Numbered from the stretch's first letter, positions 17,481 through 27,118 are shown. The stretch: 64,000 nucleotides of DNA from CAWCPR01 sp963797475 (GCA_963797475.1 CAWCPR010000001.1:806001-870000), one strand, 5' to 3'. Numbers and translations are program-made. Notes: a model not told the origin generated them from the sequence alone.

Positions 17481-17517
17481 GAAAGGCTGCCGGCCTTGCA
17501 TAGGCCGGCAGCCTTTC
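17481..17517 (+). terminator. Hairpin between binding protein and first permease
   Basis: A perfect 16-bp stem (GAAAGGCTGCCGGCCT and its complement) with a TGCAT loop and no U-tract. It lies 14 bases after the binding-protein stop and just before the GAGGAGG ribosome-binding site of the permease. Such stems commonly stabilise the binding-protein mRNA or partly attenuate the membrane genes, giving an excess of binding protein. That role is inferred. Confidence 0.7.
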
Positions 17518-17535
17518 CGAGGAGGGTGATGCACG

Positions 17536-18693
17536 ATGGCAAACCTTGAAGTTTCAGAAAAAACCAGCCCGGCCACCGCGTTAGCGGCCTGGCTCGGCCG
17601 GGTTTTCTTCGCAGTGGCGATCCCTTTAATCGCCTTCGCGGTGATCTACGCGGGTTTCATATTTTTGCGCGACAGCGATGCGCCCCGCTGGCTGATTGCA
17701 TCGGTGGCCATTATTTGGGGCGTTGGCGGCATAGCCCTGCTGTATTGGGTTTTTAACAGCTTTGTCGAGCGCCTTTCCGATCAGTGGACGCAGCGCCTGC
17801 AGCCATTTGTTTTCGTCGGTCCCGCCCTGGCAATCTTATTATGGTATCTTGCGATCCCAGTTTTGCGCACTTTTTGGTTGAGTTTGTTCGGTCGAGATGG
17901 CCCGCCCAGAGGCGTCTCAATGATCCAGGCCCTGCAAAGCGACGCCTTTGTTGGCCTGAGTAATTACGTAACATTGTTCTCGCAAAGGGTGCTGCAAGAG
18001 GCAATGCGCAATAACCTGATGTGGATCGTTTTCGGCAGCACGCTTTCGGTCGCCTTCGGCTTGCTGGTGGCAGTCCTGGCCGACCGCAGCCGCTTCGAGC
18101 GTGTCGCCAAATCGCTGATCTTCCTGCCCATGGCAATTTCTTTCGTAGGCGCCAGCGTAATCTGGAACTTTATTTACGAGACTCGACCGGCCGGACAGGC
18201 CCAAATTGGCATTTTGAACGCGCTGATCGTGGCTTTTGGCGGCCAACCCCACCCCTGGGATAAATGGGTCGCAATACAACCCTGGAACAACCTTTTCCTG
18301 ATCCTGATCGTCGTCTGGCTGCAAGCCGGATATTCCATGGTGCTCTTTTCGGCGGCCTTGAAAGGCATCCCCGAGGAGATTATGGAAGCAGCGCGAGTGG
18401 ACGGCGCCACTGAAATCCAGTTGTTTTTCCGCATCATGATTCCTTACATCATGGGCACGATCATCACCGTGTGGACGACCGTCATCATCTTCACTTTGAA
18501 AATCTTCGACGTGGTGTTCGTGATGACCGGCGGCCAGTTCGGAACCCATGTGATCGCAACCCAGTTCTACTTCCAGGCTTTCACCGCTCGGGATTTAGGG
18601 CTTGGCTCGGCGATCGCCATCGTTTTGTTGATCACCGTCGTCCCGGTGATGATCTACAATTTGCGGCAGTTCAGGCAATCGGAGGCCTTCTGA
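17536..18693 (+). CDS. ABC sugar permease, AglF/MalF-like
   Basis: A 385-residue inner-membrane component of a carbohydrate importer (binding-protein-dependent transport family). It has two additional N-terminal helices (about 25-45 and 55-75), a further helix near 90-110, then the permease core. The EAA loop that contacts the ATPase is present as EAARVDGATEIQLFFRIMIP near residues 282-301. GLVVAVLADRS-like and VVFVMTGGQFGTHVIATQFY segments match alpha-glucoside AglF proteins. Strong ribosome-binding site GAGGAGG precedes ATG 17536. The stop is separated by one base from the next permease gene, so the two are translated together. Confidence 0.9.
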   Translation: MANLEVSEKTSPATALAAWLGRVFFAVAIPLIAFAVIYAGFIFLRDSDAPRWLIASVAIIWGVGGIALLYWVFNSFVERLSDQWTQRLQPFVFVGPALAILLWYLAIPVLRTFWLSLFGRDGPPRGVSMIQALQSDAFVGLSNYVTLFSQRVLQEAMRNNLMWIVFGSTLSVAFGLLVAVLADRSRFERVAKSLIFLPMAISFVGASVIWNFIYETRPAGQAQIGILNALIVAFGGQPHPWDKWVAIQPWNNLFLILIVVWLQAGYSMVLFSAALKGIPEEIMEAARVDGATEIQLFFRIMIPYIMGTIITVWTTVIIFTLKIFDVVFVMTGGQFGTHVIATQFYFQAFTARDLGLGSAIAIVLLITVVPVMIYNLRQFRQSEAF

Positions 18694-18694
18694 C

Positions 18695-19792
18695 ATGAAA
18701 AAACAAAAATGGACTGGCTTCATATTCGTCAACGGCTTGCTGCTGCTGCTCGTGATCATTTGGAGCATCCCGACGCTTGGTTTGTTGGTTTCATCCTTCC
18801 GCTCCCGTTTTGACATCCAAACCTCCGGCTGGTGGTCGATTTTTCCTCACCGGGAATGGGAGACGGTATCCACTTTTGACCCCAAGCAGCTTGGGTTGGA
18901 CCCCGACTCGGTGATGACGGTGGAAGGGGTGACGGGGACGTTTGAGCAGTTGCGCGCCGGGATTAAATCCCCCACCGGGGATACCCAGGTCACCTGGATT
19001 GGCAATAAACGCCTCGGCCAAATCGAGGTTCAAAAGCAGGTCTGGACATCGACCCGGAATTTCACCCTGGATAGTTACCGGGAAGTCCTTTCATCCAGTA
19101 GCTATACGGTCACAAACCCGGATGGAACGCAAGAGACCGTCCCCGGGCAGAATATGCAGGAAGCCTTCCTGAATAGCCTGGCCGTATCCATCCCATCCAC
19201 GATCATCCCCATCTTGATCGCCGCGTTCGCAGCCTATGCTTTCGCCTGGATGAGCTTCCCCGGCCGGCGCTTTTTCTTCATCCTGATCGTAGGGCTGCTG
19301 GTCGTCCCCTTGCAAATTGCATTGGTGCCGATCCTGCGCGACTATAACACCTTAGGCTTAAACGGAACTTTTCTGGCAGTCTGGCTGGCGCATACCGGCT
19401 TTGGTTTGGCCCTAGCGACCTACTTGCTGTATAACTACATCAGCACCCTGCCGCGTGAAACCCTCGAATCGGCCTTTATTGACGGCGCCTCCCCCTTCAC
19501 GGTGTTCATCCGCCTGGTCCTGCCCTTATCCGTTCCCGCCCTGGCCTCCTTCGCGATATTCCAATTCCTGTGGGTATGGAACGATTTCTTAGTGGCCCTC
19601 ACTTTTCTCGGGGTCGACCCTTCGTACAAAGTCGTTACCCAACGCCTGGCCGACATCACCGGGACATTTGGAAATGATTGGCAGTTATTGACAGCCGGCG
19701 CCTTTGTAACCATGATCCTGCCGATGTTCGTCTTCTTCGCCTTGCAGCGTTACTTTGTGCGCGGCCTGCTGGCCGGCTCAGTGAAAGGGTAG
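18695..19792 (+). CDS. ABC sugar permease, AglG/MalG-like
   Basis: A 365-residue second permease subunit. After the first helix there is an extracytoplasmic insertion of about 100 residues (LGLDPDSVMTVEGVTGTFEQ and following), characteristic of AglG-type alpha-glucoside permeases and absent from plain MalG. The EAA loop reads ESAFIDGASPFTVFIRLVLP. The C-terminus LQRYFVRGLLAGSVKG is the usual permease ending. It would pair with the 17536 gene to form the channel for the 14731 binding protein. No ATP-binding subunit is in the locus. Confidence 0.9.
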   Translation: MKKQKWTGFIFVNGLLLLLVIIWSIPTLGLLVSSFRSRFDIQTSGWWSIFPHREWETVSTFDPKQLGLDPDSVMTVEGVTGTFEQLRAGIKSPTGDTQVTWIGNKRLGQIEVQKQVWTSTRNFTLDSYREVLSSSSYTVTNPDGTQETVPGQNMQEAFLNSLAVSIPSTIIPILIAAFAAYAFAWMSFPGRRFFFILIVGLLVVPLQIALVPILRDYNTLGLNGTFLAVWLAHTGFGLALATYLLYNYISTLPRETLESAFIDGASPFTVFIRLVLPLSVPALASFAIFQFLWVWNDFLVALTFLGVDPSYKVVTQRLADITGTFGNDWQLLTAGAFVTMILPMFVFFALQRYFVRGLLAGSVKG

Positions 19793-19811
19793 AGCGCAGT
19801 TACGGATCAGT

Positions 19812-20309
19812 GTGAACCCGGTTCGTAATCCTAAAACAACCGGCCTCGATTGGACATTTTGGTTCCAATGGATCATGGTCACGACCGTGGGCTGGATCCT
19901 GGCTGGCGCAATCTTCAGCGGCATCGCCGTCATTGCATCCGGGTTTACGGTGGGTACTTTGCAATGGATGGTGCTGCAATATCGCATTGCCCGGGCCTGG
20001 CGCTGGATTATTGCCAGCGTAAGCGGTTGGGTTGCCGGCGCTTTGATCGCTTTTTTCATCACGCCAGCGGGTATTGATTTATTGGGCAGCCTGATGATCG
20101 GGGCAGCCACCGGCTTCGCCCAATGGCTCATCTTGCGCGAAGAGCTGCATTGGGCCGGCTGGTGGATTCCAATCAGTATTGTCGCCTGGACAACCGGCCT
20201 GGCTCTCCTGCCAGGATTGTTAAGCACCGGCGCGCTGGCCGGCGCAGTGACCGGCATTGCCCTGGTGCTGTTGATGCCTTACCCAAAGGCAGAAGGGAGA
20301 ATTTCGTAG
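19812..20309 (+). CDS. Small hydrophobic membrane protein of the sugar operon
   Basis: A 165-residue protein starting at GTG 19812, 19 bases after the permease stop. It has four or five hydrophobic segments (about 17-40, 41-55, 65-85, 90-105, 115-150) and short loops, and no recognisable catalytic motif. It lies inside the operon, directly before the second LacI gene (two bases between them). I do not recognise the family, and any link to sugar uptake is only by position. Confidence 0.7.
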   Translation: MNPVRNPKTTGLDWTFWFQWIMVTTVGWILAGAIFSGIAVIASGFTVGTLQWMVLQYRIARAWRWIIASVSGWVAGALIAFFITPAGIDLLGSLMIGAATGFAQWLILREELHWAGWWIPISIVAWTTGLALLPGLLSTGALAGAVTGIALVLLMPYPKAEGRIS

Positions 20310-20311
20310 CG

Positions 20312-21337
20312 ATGAAAGCCGCGACCATCCGGGACGTCGCCAAAAAGGCCGGGGTAGGCCTGGGGACCGTCTCGCGCGTCATTAATGAAAGCCCGCGGGT
20401 CAGCGAGCTCACTCGCAAACGCGTATTGGCAGCCATTTCGGAGCTGAACTACGTCCCCAATCCCACTGCTCGCCGGCTTTCGCTGGGAAAAACTTTAACC
20501 GTGGCTGTAATTGTGCCGTTCTTTACTCGTCCGGCGCAAATCGAACGCTTGAGAGGCATCGAAAATACCCTTGCAGAGAGCAATTACGATCTGATTATTT
20601 ACAATGTAGAGACCGTCCAGCGCCGCGACATCTGTTTGCGGGAAATCCCGCGCAAAGAGCGCACCGACGGCGTCATTATTATTTCTCTTTCGCCGCGCAA
20701 TGAGGATATCCCTTACCTTTCCCAGGCAGACGTGCCGATCATCCTGGTGGACGCCAACCACCCATCGCTGAACAGCCTGAACCGGGTCATTATTGACGAT
20801 GTAGAAGGGGGAAGGATCGCGACCCAATACCTGCTTGACCTGGGCCACCGTCAGGTCGGGTATATCAGCGATTTCCTGGATACTCCCTTCAACTTCACCT
20901 CCAGCCGGGACCGGTATAAAGGCTACCGATTGGCTCTCGAGGCTGCCGGCATTCCATGTGTGCCCGAATACCATCTCCAGGGCGAGCACGGGGTCCATGA
21001 AGCGTATTTCCTTGCTTTAGAAATGTTGGCGCTTCCGCACCCACCCACTGCCATATTCGCCGCCAGCGATACCCAGGCAATGGGCATCCTCCAGGCGGCC
21101 CGCGAACTGGAATTCGACGTGCCGGAGGACCTGTCGGTTATCGGCTATGACGATATCGAGGTGGCTGAGTATCTCGGATTGACAACGATGCGCCAAATGC
21201 TCTACGAGACAGGACAGCGCGGCGTCGAGCTGCTCCTGGAGATCTTTCAAGAGACACAGAAAGAACCGGTCGCCGAAACCATGCCGACCGTTTTGATCGT
21301 CAGGGAGACGACCAGCCCGCCGAAATCCTTAACATAG
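20312..21337 (+). CDS. LacI/GalR-family transcriptional regulator (second)
   Basis: A 341-residue repressor. Start ATG 20312 is chosen because the helix-turn-helix follows at once (ATIRDVAKKAGVGLGTVSRV) with hinge LNYVPNPTARRLSLGKT; the longer frame upstream is only a shadow of the previous gene. The ligand domain (about 60-335) includes AIFAASDTQAMGILQAA and DLSVIGYDDIEVAEYLGLTT. GGGAGA lies about 14 bases upstream. Together with the 13475 gene it gives two LacI regulators within one sugar operon. It may respond to a second sugar or control the amylosucrase separately. Confidence 0.88.
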   Translation: MKAATIRDVAKKAGVGLGTVSRVINESPRVSELTRKRVLAAISELNYVPNPTARRLSLGKTLTVAVIVPFFTRPAQIERLRGIENTLAESNYDLIIYNVETVQRRDICLREIPRKERTDGVIIISLSPRNEDIPYLSQADVPIILVDANHPSLNSLNRVIIDDVEGGRIATQYLLDLGHRQVGYISDFLDTPFNFTSSRDRYKGYRLALEAAGIPCVPEYHLQGEHGVHEAYFLALEMLALPHPPTAIFAASDTQAMGILQAARELEFDVPEDLSVIGYDDIEVAEYLGLTTMRQMLYETGQRGVELLLEIFQETQKEPVAETMPTVLIVRETTSPPKSLT

Positions 21338-21371
21338 CTGCCAGCGATAAATTCCTGCTATCGGTTCTGCT

Positions 21372-23408
21372 ATGAAACCAACCAATCGCCAGACCACAAC
21401 CAGCCTATCCCGTTTGATCCCCCGGTTGGAAACCAGATTTGCTGGTGAAGCCGAGAGACAACCCCTGGCCTGGAGCGCTTTTAAGCAGCGCCTGGAGAAC
21501 CACTTCCCGCGCTTGTTCGAGCTTTATTTCCAGCTCTATGCCAACCAGTATGATTTCTTCTTCCACCTGGAGGATCTGCTGGGAATGCTGGCAGAAATGT
21601 GGTTGAGGCGGCCGCCGGACCTGCAGGATTTGGACGCATTGCGTGAGTCGGATTCGGGCTGGTACCAATCCAATCGCATGTTGGGGGGTGTGCTTTATGT
21701 AGACCTGTTTGCGGGTAACCTTCAAGGGGTACGCGCAAAAATCCCTTACTTGAAAGAGCTTGGGCTGAATTACCTGCACCTGATGCCGCTTTTCCGCGTA
21801 CCGGAAGGCGAAAACGATGGAGGCTATGCGGTCAGCAGCTACCGCGAGGTTAACCCCAGACTGGGAACGATGCAGGAGCTGAGGGAATTGGCTGCCGAGC
21901 TGCGCCAGAACGGAATCAGCCTGGTCCTGGACTTCGTCTTCAACCACACTTCCAGCGAACACGAGTGGGCCCAGCGCGCCGCTGCCGGCGAGCAAGATTA
22001 CCAGGACTATTATTACATCTTTCCGGATCGCAGCCTGCCGGATGAATACCAGAAAAACCTGCGCGAAATCTTTCCCGACGAGCACCCCGGGGCGTTCACC
22101 TATTTCCCTGGCATCGATAAATGGGTCTGGACCACTTTCCATTCCTACCAATGGGATTTGAATTACGCCAATCCCGTAGTTTTCAACCGGATGGCCGAAG
22201 AGATGCTTTCCCTGGCAAACAACGGCGTCGAAGTGCTGCGCCTGGATGCAGTCGCCTTTATCTGGAAACAGATGGGCACCGGCTGCGAGAACTTGCCCCA
22301 GGCGCACTGGCTGATCCAGGCATACAACGCCGCTGCCCGCATCGCTGCGCCGGCCTTGCTGTTCAAATCCGAAGCCATCGTTCACCCGGATGAAGTCATA
22401 AAATATATTCATCCGGACGAATGCCAGCTTTCTTACAACCCGCTTTTAATGGCTTTGTTGTGGGAGTCTCTCGCCACCCGCAAAGTGACCTTGCTCGCTC
22501 AGGCTCTGCAAGAACGCTTCACAATCCATCCAGACAGCGTTTGGGTTAACTACGTGCGCTGCCATGACGACATCGGCTGGACGTTCTCGGATGAGGACGC
22601 TGCTCGCCTGGGGATCGATGGCTACGGGCATCGCCAATTCCTGAACGCTTTTTATACCGGGCGTTTCGAAGGCAGCTTTGCTCGCGGCCTGCCTTTCCAG
22701 GAGAATCCGCTAACGGGTGATGCGCGCATTTCGGGGACGTGCGCTTCTCTGGCCGGATTGGAGAAAGCCATGCGTGAGGGGACGGGCATTGCCGGAAGCC
22801 TGGCTGAAAACAAGGGGGTGAGTCTCGTAGCCAGCCCTGCAGAAAGCCTCGCGGTGAGCCCTGCGGTAAACCTCGCGGTAAGCCTGGCGGTAAGCCTGGC
22901 GATCCGCAGGATCTTGCTCATCCACGCCGTAATTCTGACCATTGGTGGTATTCCCTTGATTTACCTGGGGGACGAAGTGGGAACCTTGAACGATTACAGC
23001 TACCGCCTGGATGCCTCAAAAGCTTCCGACAGCCGTTGGGTCCACCGGCCGGCCGCCGACCTCGAGAAATTCTCCCGCCGGAACGATATTTCAACCGTCG
23101 AAGGGCAGATCTATCGAGGCTTGCGCAAGCTGATCGAGCTGCGCCAGCGCTGCCCGGTTTTCAGCGGCCAGGCAATGCAGGTGATCGACGCCGGAAGCCC
23201 GCATGTCCTGGGCTATATGCGCACATCTGCAAGCCAGCGCTTCTTGATTTTTGCCAACTTCAGCGAGCAAGAACAGGGTATCCCCGCCAACCTGCTGCGG
23301 CTGTACGGAATGAGCTATGAATTCCAGGATCTGATGCTTGAAACCGAAATTCCTCCAGGCGACGTGCGGCTGGGGGCATATGAGTTCCTGGTGATCCTGC
23401 CCCATTAG
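21372..23408 (+). CDS. Amylosucrase (GH13), with repeat insertion
   Basis: A 678-residue GH13 enzyme of amylosucrase type (EC 2.4.1.4): it moves glucose from sucrose onto an alpha-1,4-glucan and releases fructose. Sequence marks are the helical N-domain (LYANQYDFFFHLEDLL), YVDLFAGNLQGV, region I DFVFNHTS (187-194), nucleophile Asp292 in VLRLDAVAF, acid/base Glu334 in LLFKSEAIV, and His398-Asp399 in VRCHDDIGWTF. All three catalytic residues are present. Residues 476-510 contain a 12-bp tandem repeat encoding SLAV-like units, an insertion not typical of the family and placed just before the LAIRRILLIH helix. There is no signal peptide, so it is cytoplasmic and would act on sucrose brought in by the upstream transporter. 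Confidence 0.9.
   Translation: MKPTNRQTTTSLSRLIPRLETRFAGEAERQPLAWSAFKQRLENHFPRLFELYFQLYANQYDFFFHLEDLLGMLAEMWLRRPPDLQDLDALRESDSGWYQSNRMLGGVLYVDLFAGNLQGVRAKIPYLKELGLNYLHLMPLFRVPEGENDGGYAVSSYREVNPRLGTMQELRELAAELRQNGISLVLDFVFNHTSSEHEWAQRAAAGEQDYQDYYYIFPDRSLPDEYQKNLREIFPDEHPGAFTYFPGIDKWVWTTFHSYQWDLNYANPVVFNRMAEEMLSLANNGVEVLRLDAVAFIWKQMGTGCENLPQAHWLIQAYNAAARIAAPALLFKSEAIVHPDEVIKYIHPDECQLSYNPLLMALLWESLATRKVTLLAQALQERFTIHPDSVWVNYVRCHDDIGWTFSDEDAARLGIDGYGHRQFLNAFYTGRFEGSFARGLPFQENPLTGDARISGTCASLAGLEKAMREGTGIAGSLAENKGVSLVASPAESLAVSPAVNLAVSLAVSLAIRRILLIHAVILTIGGIPLIYLGDEVGTLNDYSYRLDASKASDSRWVHRPAADLEKFSRRNDISTVEGQIYRGLRKLIELRQRCPVFSGQAMQVIDAGSPHVLGYMRTSASQRFLIFANFSEQEQGIPANLLRLYGMSYEFQDLMLETEIPPGDVRLGAYEFLVILPH
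22797..22901 (+). repeat. 12-bp tandem repeat inside amylosucrase
   Basis: Six to seven imperfect 12-base units of the form AGCCTCGCGGTA run from 22821 to 22901, with a partial unit at 22797. They encode SLVA, SPAE, SLAV, SPAV, NLAV, SLAV, SLA, all in frame. Confidence 0.85.
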
Positions 23409-23697
23409 ACGGTTCGCTTAGAAATCGTAATTTTCGCTCACCCGGTGCTTACAGAAATGCGAATTGACGGGTGCTTACTTCTACGCTACAATCTCTCGAA
23501 GATTGATTATCTTTTCCTGGTTATACATTGCAAATAAATTGTGCTTAAACTAAAAACCGTGATTGGCCTTGGCGGCGGGGAATCATGATGTTTTGTTTTA
23601 AGTTTGAGAGCAAGAGTTGATGGTAATATTTAACAGAATTTTAATCACGCTATTAATTATGGGTCAACAAATTTAGAGTTGGTACAAAGAGGCCCGC

Positions 23698-26496
23698 ATG
23701 TCATCCACAAACCTTAAATTTATCGAAGAGACCCCTGGACCCGTTCAGCCGATAAAAACTCCATCTCCTGCAAGACTATTAACGATCCTGGTGATCTTGA
23801 TCTTCCTGGCCGAATTGGTCACCATGGCGTTCTTATATTACTTGCAACTATCCAATTATGCAGCCGAATCGTTGCTGGATGGGCTGATCATGTTGACGCT
23901 TATCCTGCCCGGTCTCTATTTTCTGCAATTGAAACCACTTTTGCAGCAAGTAGAAGAACGGTCTCGAGCGGACCAGGCCTTGCGGGCGAGTGAGACGCTG
24001 TTACGCCAGGTGCTGGAGCTCTTGCCGGTCGGCGTCTGGATCACAGACAAGAGCGGGAAGATCATCCATGGCAATCCAGCCAGTCTGGATATCTGGGGCG
24101 GGGCAAAACATGTGGGCGCGGATCAATACCGGGAATATAAAGGTTGGTGGCTAGACAGCGGAAAACGTATCCAACCAACGGAATGGGCGGTTTCCCGGGC
24201 GCTCAATACTGGGGAGATCTCATTGAACGAGGAGATCAAAATTGAATGCTTCGACGGCTCCGAGAAGGTCATCCTCAATTCTTCTGTTCCAATTTATACC
24301 CAAGGGGCGATCCAGGGCGCCATTATCGTCAACCAGGATATCACCCAGCGCTTTCAATCCGAGCGGGCGCTTTTGGTCTCTAATCAAATCATCGAAAGAA
24401 TCTTTAACAATATCGACACCCTGATCGTTTACATGGACCGAGATTATAACTTTATTCGGGTTAACGAAACCTACGCCCGCCGTGGCGGACACCCGGTCGA
24501 TTTTTTTAACGGTAAAAACCACTTCGACCTGTATCCTAATGAGGAAGACGAAGCGATCTTTCGACAGGTTGTGGAAACTGGCGAGCCGGTTTCTATCTTC
24601 GAGAAGCCCTTCGAATATACCGAGTTTCCCGAGCGCGGCATGACCTATTGGAATTGGAGCTTACAGCCAATAAAGGATGCAGATGGGACCGTCCAGGGGT
24701 TGATCCTCAGCCTGTTAGATGTCACCGCAAGAAAGCAGGCGCAATTGCAACTGGAGAAACAGAACGAGGAGCTGCAGGCGCTGAGTATGGCTGAACAAAA
24801 GCTGCGCGAGCTTTCCGAGAGCCTGGTCCAATCGACTTTGGCTTTGAATACCAGTCTGAATCTGGAAGATTTGCTGGAAAAGATTATGGAACAAGTCCGG
24901 CGAGCTATCCCGTTCCATTCAGCGTGTATCGCCTTGTTGGAGGAAAACACCCCGCGGATGGTCCACTATCACTGGAACGCGCGTAACATGGAGATGAAAG
25001 GCAACTTTGAAAAATCATACCCGATGGAAGCCTTCGCCCAGTTTCAAAAGATCTTTTCCACGCAGCAGCCTGTCCTGGTCGCGGACACTAACGAAGCATT
25101 GGATTGGCAGGTTGCCCCGGATATGGAAGGCGTGCAATCCTACATCGCCGCGCCGTTGATCATCTCCGGCCGGGTGATGGGGATCCTCAGCCTGGCTAGC
25201 GACCAGCCGGGCGCATATACTCAGGAAACCATCGGGCGGCTGGTCGTCTTCACTGCGCCTGCTGCGGTTGCCGTTCAGAATGCCCAGCTTTATACTGCAG
25301 AATTGCATTCTCACCAGTTGGCCGAGACCTTGAGCGCCGTGAGCCTGGCCCTTACCCAAACCCTTGACATTGAGACGGTGATAAACACGCTCCTGGAATT
25401 CGTGTGTAACTTAATACCTTGCGATAATGCGTACATCTCCATTTCGGAAAATGAATCGCGCCTGACGGTGCGCGCCGCGTACGGCGATGAGCTGGGTGCG
25501 GATCAAAACCAGGCCATCAATCCCTCCGTTGATATTTGGGAGTATCCCTATCTGAAAAAAGTATTCGATACAAGGAAGAGCCTGCAAATAGCGGATACAC
25601 GCCAATATCCCGGTTGGACCTCATTCTACGATGGAAAAGGGATCCGCAACTGGTTAGGCGTTCCGATGGTAGTCGGCGATAAAGCCATCGGGCTGCTGGT
25701 CATGGGGAATTGTGAGCCGGAGATATACACGAGCAAGCACATCCGCATTGCAGAAGGGATCGTCACTCAGGCGTCCGTAGCGATTCAGAACGCATGGTTA
25801 TTCGAACAGGTTCGCGCCGGCCATGAGCGGCTTCAATCCCTGTCACGCCGGCTTGTGGAAGTCCAGGAAAGCGAACGGCGCTATGTCGCCCGGGAATTGC
25901 ACGACGAAGCCAGCCAGGCGCTTACGGCGCTCATTTTTGGCTTGAGCCATTTAGAACAGGAAATTTTTAAACCACAGACCCTGCGGCTGCGTATAACTGA
26001 ATTGAAACAGTTGACCGAAAAAATCTTAGAGGAGCTGCATAACCTCGCCGTCGACCTGAGGCCGGCCAGCCTGGATCATCTGGGGCTGGTGGGGACGCTG
26101 GAAGAACTGATAAAAGGCACGAGCAAACGCTACAATTTAAAGATCCGGTTCAGGACGACCGGGTTTTCAGAAGAAACACGGCTGCCAGATTATGTGGAGA
26201 CAACTTTGTACCGAATCATACAGGAAGCGCTGACCAATGCCGTTCGCCATGCCCGTGCGAACAACGTGGACGTAATTCTGGATGGGCGCGATGGAAGAAC
26301 AGTTGTGATGGTAGAAGATGATGGAATCGGTTTCGATACGGGTACGACCCGCGAAAGCGGACACCTGGGGTTGTTGGGGATGCAGGAGCGCGCTCAAATG
26401 GTAGGTGGCACTCTGCAAGTCGAGAGCCGGACCGGGGGTGGGACGACCATTGTCTTGGAGGTGCCTGGTGCTAATTCGAATTTTGATCTCCGATGA
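23698..26496 (+). CDS. Membrane sensor histidine kinase, PAS-PAS-GAF-GAF-HisKA_3
   Basis: A 932-residue NarL-type sensor kinase. Two N-terminal membrane segments (about 28-50 and 60-80) are followed by two PAS domains (about 95-215 and 225-345), two GAF domains (about 385-530 and 545-705), a HisKA_3 dimerisation domain and an HATPase_c domain (about 830-925). The phosphate-accepting His is His735 in VARELHDEASQAL. The N-box (EALTNAVRHA) and GLLGMQERA G-box look intact. The ligand is unknown. It overlaps its response regulator by 29 bases, so the two are a cognate pair. An intergenic stretch of about 290 bases precedes it, and I see no clear promoter there. Confidence 0.92.
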   Translation: MSSTNLKFIEETPGPVQPIKTPSPARLLTILVILIFLAELVTMAFLYYLQLSNYAAESLLDGLIMLTLILPGLYFLQLKPLLQQVEERSRADQALRASETLLRQVLELLPVGVWITDKSGKIIHGNPASLDIWGGAKHVGADQYREYKGWWLDSGKRIQPTEWAVSRALNTGEISLNEEIKIECFDGSEKVILNSSVPIYTQGAIQGAIIVNQDITQRFQSERALLVSNQIIERIFNNIDTLIVYMDRDYNFIRVNETYARRGGHPVDFFNGKNHFDLYPNEEDEAIFRQVVETGEPVSIFEKPFEYTEFPERGMTYWNWSLQPIKDADGTVQGLILSLLDVTARKQAQLQLEKQNEELQALSMAEQKLRELSESLVQSTLALNTSLNLEDLLEKIMEQVRRAIPFHSACIALLEENTPRMVHYHWNARNMEMKGNFEKSYPMEAFAQFQKIFSTQQPVLVADTNEALDWQVAPDMEGVQSYIAAPLIISGRVMGILSLASDQPGAYTQETIGRLVVFTAPAAVAVQNAQLYTAELHSHQLAETLSAVSLALTQTLDIETVINTLLEFVCNLIPCDNAYISISENESRLTVRAAYGDELGADQNQAINPSVDIWEYPYLKKVFDTRKSLQIADTRQYPGWTSFYDGKGIRNWLGVPMVVGDKAIGLLVMGNCEPEIYTSKHIRIAEGIVTQASVAIQNAWLFEQVRAGHERLQSLSRRLVEVQESERRYVARELHDEASQALTALIFGLSHLEQEIFKPQTLRLRITELKQLTEKILEELHNLAVDLRPASLDHLGLVGTLEELIKGTSKRYNLKIRFRTTGFSEETRLPDYVETTLYRIIQEALTNAVRHARANNVDVILDGRDGRTVVMVEDDGIGFDTGTTRESGHLGLLGMQERAQMVGGTLQVESRTGGGTTIVLEVPGANSNFDLR

Positions 26497-27118
26497 TCAT
26501 GGCTTGATTCGGGCGGGGTTACGCGCTTTGCTCGAAGATGTGCCAGATTTGCAGGTGGTAGGTGAAGCGGAGGATGGGTTTGCTGCTTTGCGACTGGCTG
26601 CCGAACTGCAGCCCGACATCGTGTTGATGGATGTCAGCATGCCGGGACTAAGCGGCATCGAAGCCACCCGCCAGATAAGGGAAATTTCCCCGAAGACTCG
26701 TGTTTTAGCGATGACGGTTCATGAAGATGAAGGCATTTTGCGCGAGATGTTCCGCGCTGGGGCGTCCGGTTTTATCATCAAGCGCGCCGCAGATACGGAG
26801 CTTATTAATGCCATACGTATCGTCGAGCAAGGCTATAACTACGTGCACCCGGCGATGACCAGCGCCCTGCTCAAGGATATCGCCCCGGATAAAGCTTCTG
26901 ACACAGATCATAAGGAAACACTTTCCCCGCGCGAAACGGATGTTCTCCTATTGCTCGCTCGAGGATACACCAATCGCCAAATTGCCCAGGAATTAAATCT
27001 CAGCCAGCGCACCATTGAAGGGTACCGCGCCAGCCTGGTGAGCAAGCTTGGTTTCAGCAGCCGGGTGGAATTGATGAATTATGTCGAACAAGAAGGCTTG
27101 ATGAAACCGAAAAAATAG
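26468..27118 (+). CDS. NarL/LuxR-family response regulator
   Basis: A 216-residue regulator starting at GTG 26468 behind GGAGG, overlapping the kinase gene; the longer upstream frame is not used because the receiver domain begins immediately (IRILISDDHGLIRAGLRALL). The phosphorylation Asp lies in DIVLMDVSMPG. The C-terminal LuxR helix-turn-helix begins LSPRETDVLLLLARGYTNRQ and continues IAQELNLSQRTIEGYRASL. It should bind DNA after phosphorylation by the upstream kinase. Targets are unknown, but the copper-type module lies downstream beyond a terminator. Confidence 0.93.
   Translation: MLIRILISDDHGLIRAGLRALLEDVPDLQVVGEAEDGFAALRLAAELQPDIVLMDVSMPGLSGIEATRQIREISPKTRVLAMTVHEDEGILREMFRAGASGFIIKRAADTELINAIRIVEQGYNYVHPAMTSALLKDIAPDKASDTDHKETLSPRETDVLLLLARGYTNRQIAQELNLSQRTIEGYRASLVSKLGFSSRVELMNYVEQEGLMKPKK

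Noticed and set aside
21405..22412. 335-residue open frame opposite amylosucrase
   Set aside because: Antisense to the conserved GH13 core with no recognisable domain or start signal.
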